NCBI GenBank assembly: GCA_029262775.1
Contig: JAJCYR010000056.1
Span: forward strand, 310,001 to 374,000
Length of the DNA: 64,000 nt
Direction: 5' to 3'
Source: Bacteroidota bacterium
Lineage (GTDB): Bacteria > Bacteroidota > Rhodothermia > Rhodothermales > UBA10348
The notes under the pieces are model-generated. The model worked only from the letters and a program-made list of their open reading frames with translations, searched no databases and was not told the DNA's origin. Numbering within the stretch: the stretch's first letter is position 1; each line of letters begins with the position of its first letter. A program made the translations under genes and the position numbers. Below are positions 63,568 to 64,000 of the stretch, in pieces.

Positions 63568-64000
63568 TGTTCATCGTATTCGACATTGACGGCACACTCA
63601 TGCTGACCCGTGGTGTCGGGCGAGGGGCAATTGAGGCGGCCCTGGAGCAGCACCTCGGGCGCCGCATTTCTACGGAAAGAGTGTCCTTCTCAGGGCGGAC
63701 CGATCCGGCCATTCTGACGGACGTGCTCCTGGCGTCGGGCGTACCGCGGGACGAAATCCCGGGACTGCTTCCGGAAACGCTCCTCGCCTATGAAGCCGAG
63801 CTGTGCCGCCGGCTGGGGCCGCAACACGTGGACCTGCTGCCGGGCGTCATGTCGCTGGTTGGCCTGCTGAGCCGCCGCGCAGACACGCATCTTGGGATTC
63901 TGACAGGAAATATTGAGGGTACCGCACGGGCCAAATTGGCGGCTGCAGGTCTTGGCAATCTGTTCGGGACGGGTGCCTACGGAAGCGATCATGAAGACCG
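63567..64000 (+). CDS. HAD-family hydrolase, 3' end beyond the window
   Basis: A partial gene of 144 codons, cut by the window end. The start MFIVFDIDGTLMLTRG carries the HAD motif I (DxDGT with the nucleophile Asp6), a cap-domain helix region follows (TDPAILTDVLLASG), and LGILTGNIEGTARAKLAAAG is motif II (Thr). Phosphoglycolate- or sugar-phosphatase-type activity is likely. The ATG overlaps the preceding cupin stop by one base, so it belongs to the same unit. No 3' part can be assessed. Confidence 0.88.
   Translation, partial: MFIVFDIDGTLMLTRGVGRGAIEAALEQHLGRRISTERVSFSGRTDPAILTDVLLASGVPRDEIPGLLPETLLAYEAELCRRLGPQHVDLLPGVMSLVGLLSRRADTHLGILTGNIEGTARAKLAAAGLGNLFGTGAYGSDHED

Overview
The window is gene-dense, high-GC bacterial chromosome of a Gram-negative from the Bacteroidota/Rhodothermota side of the tree, most likely a Rhodothermales- or Balneolales-like marine lineage. 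This is inferred from family content, not from a marker gene. The pointers are an S46 dipeptidyl-peptidase, a sigma/FecR/TonB-receptor trio whose receptor starts with an STN domain, a DUF4835 protein, an IleRS of the Bacteroidota type, a DksA/TraR protein with a degenerate zinc site, a three-subunit transhydrogenase, and PorV-like and other outer-membrane barrels. There is no rRNA, no CRISPR array, no prophage and no insertion sequence. Coding density is very high, with many 1-4 bp stop/start overlaps and several convergent genes whose 3' ends overlap.

Layout. 1-5.2 kb: secreted M14 carboxypeptidase, a long YjbQ-like protein, an SDR oxidoreductase, a small Bacteroidota-type conserved protein and an L,D-transpeptidase. 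5.2-9 kb (minus): lepA, a secreted protein, lepB. 9.3-13.7 kb (plus): ECF sigma factor, FecR anti-sigma factor and TonB receptor, a surface-signalling unit. 13.7-23.4 kb (minus): a run of ABC ATPase, FtsX-type permease, yggS, divIVA, purine nucleoside phosphorylase, ileS, dksA-like and lspA. Its yggS-divIVA-ileS-dksA-like-lspA order recalls the division/ileS/lspA region of Bacillus. A tesA-like esterase diverges from the ABC ATPase with abutting start codons. 24.2-30.7 kb (minus): pntA1-pntA2-pntB, then DUF1015-serA-serC (serine synthesis). 30.9 kb: initiator tRNA with a strong terminator.

31-41 kb: a phosphoglycerate-mutase-like phosphatase, S46 peptidase, tRNA-Leu(TAG), DUF4835, a 60-bp tandem repeat in front of two poorly conserved outer-membrane-type proteins, and a large secreted HELVH-peptidase/propeller/barrel protein. 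41.3-50 kb (minus): tRNA-Ser(CGA), alaS, a DUF255 thioredoxin-domain protein, a large M14 carboxypeptidase with a C-terminal amidotransferase-like region, and a Tat-exported asparaginase-2 family hydrolase. 50.1-54.5 kb (plus): thiE, an M24 aminopeptidase, a soluble histidine kinase and a DUF819 membrane protein. 54.5-61.2 kb: oligoendopeptidase F, a lipoprotein thioredoxin, an M16 peptidase and polA. 61.3-64 kb (plus): rmlB-rmlA-cupin epimerase-like-HAD phosphatase, the last gene cut by the window edge.

Taken together the window encodes housekeeping (translation, replication, lipoprotein and signal-peptide processing, serine and thiamine synthesis, redox balance) together with an unusually large set of peptidases (two M14, S46, M3, M16, M24, an HELVH protein and an asparaginase-type amidohydrolase), consistent with a protein- or peptide-using marine heterotroph. 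I found no clearly new multi-gene system. The best leads are family-level oddities: a YjbQ domain with a large unknown C-terminal half, a PNP with Asp at the purine-binding Asn, a PolA with natural Tyr in the O-helix, an IleRS with a swapped GxHH signature, a kinase with an altered H-box, and the repeat-preceded outer-membrane pair at 35.4-38.3 kb.
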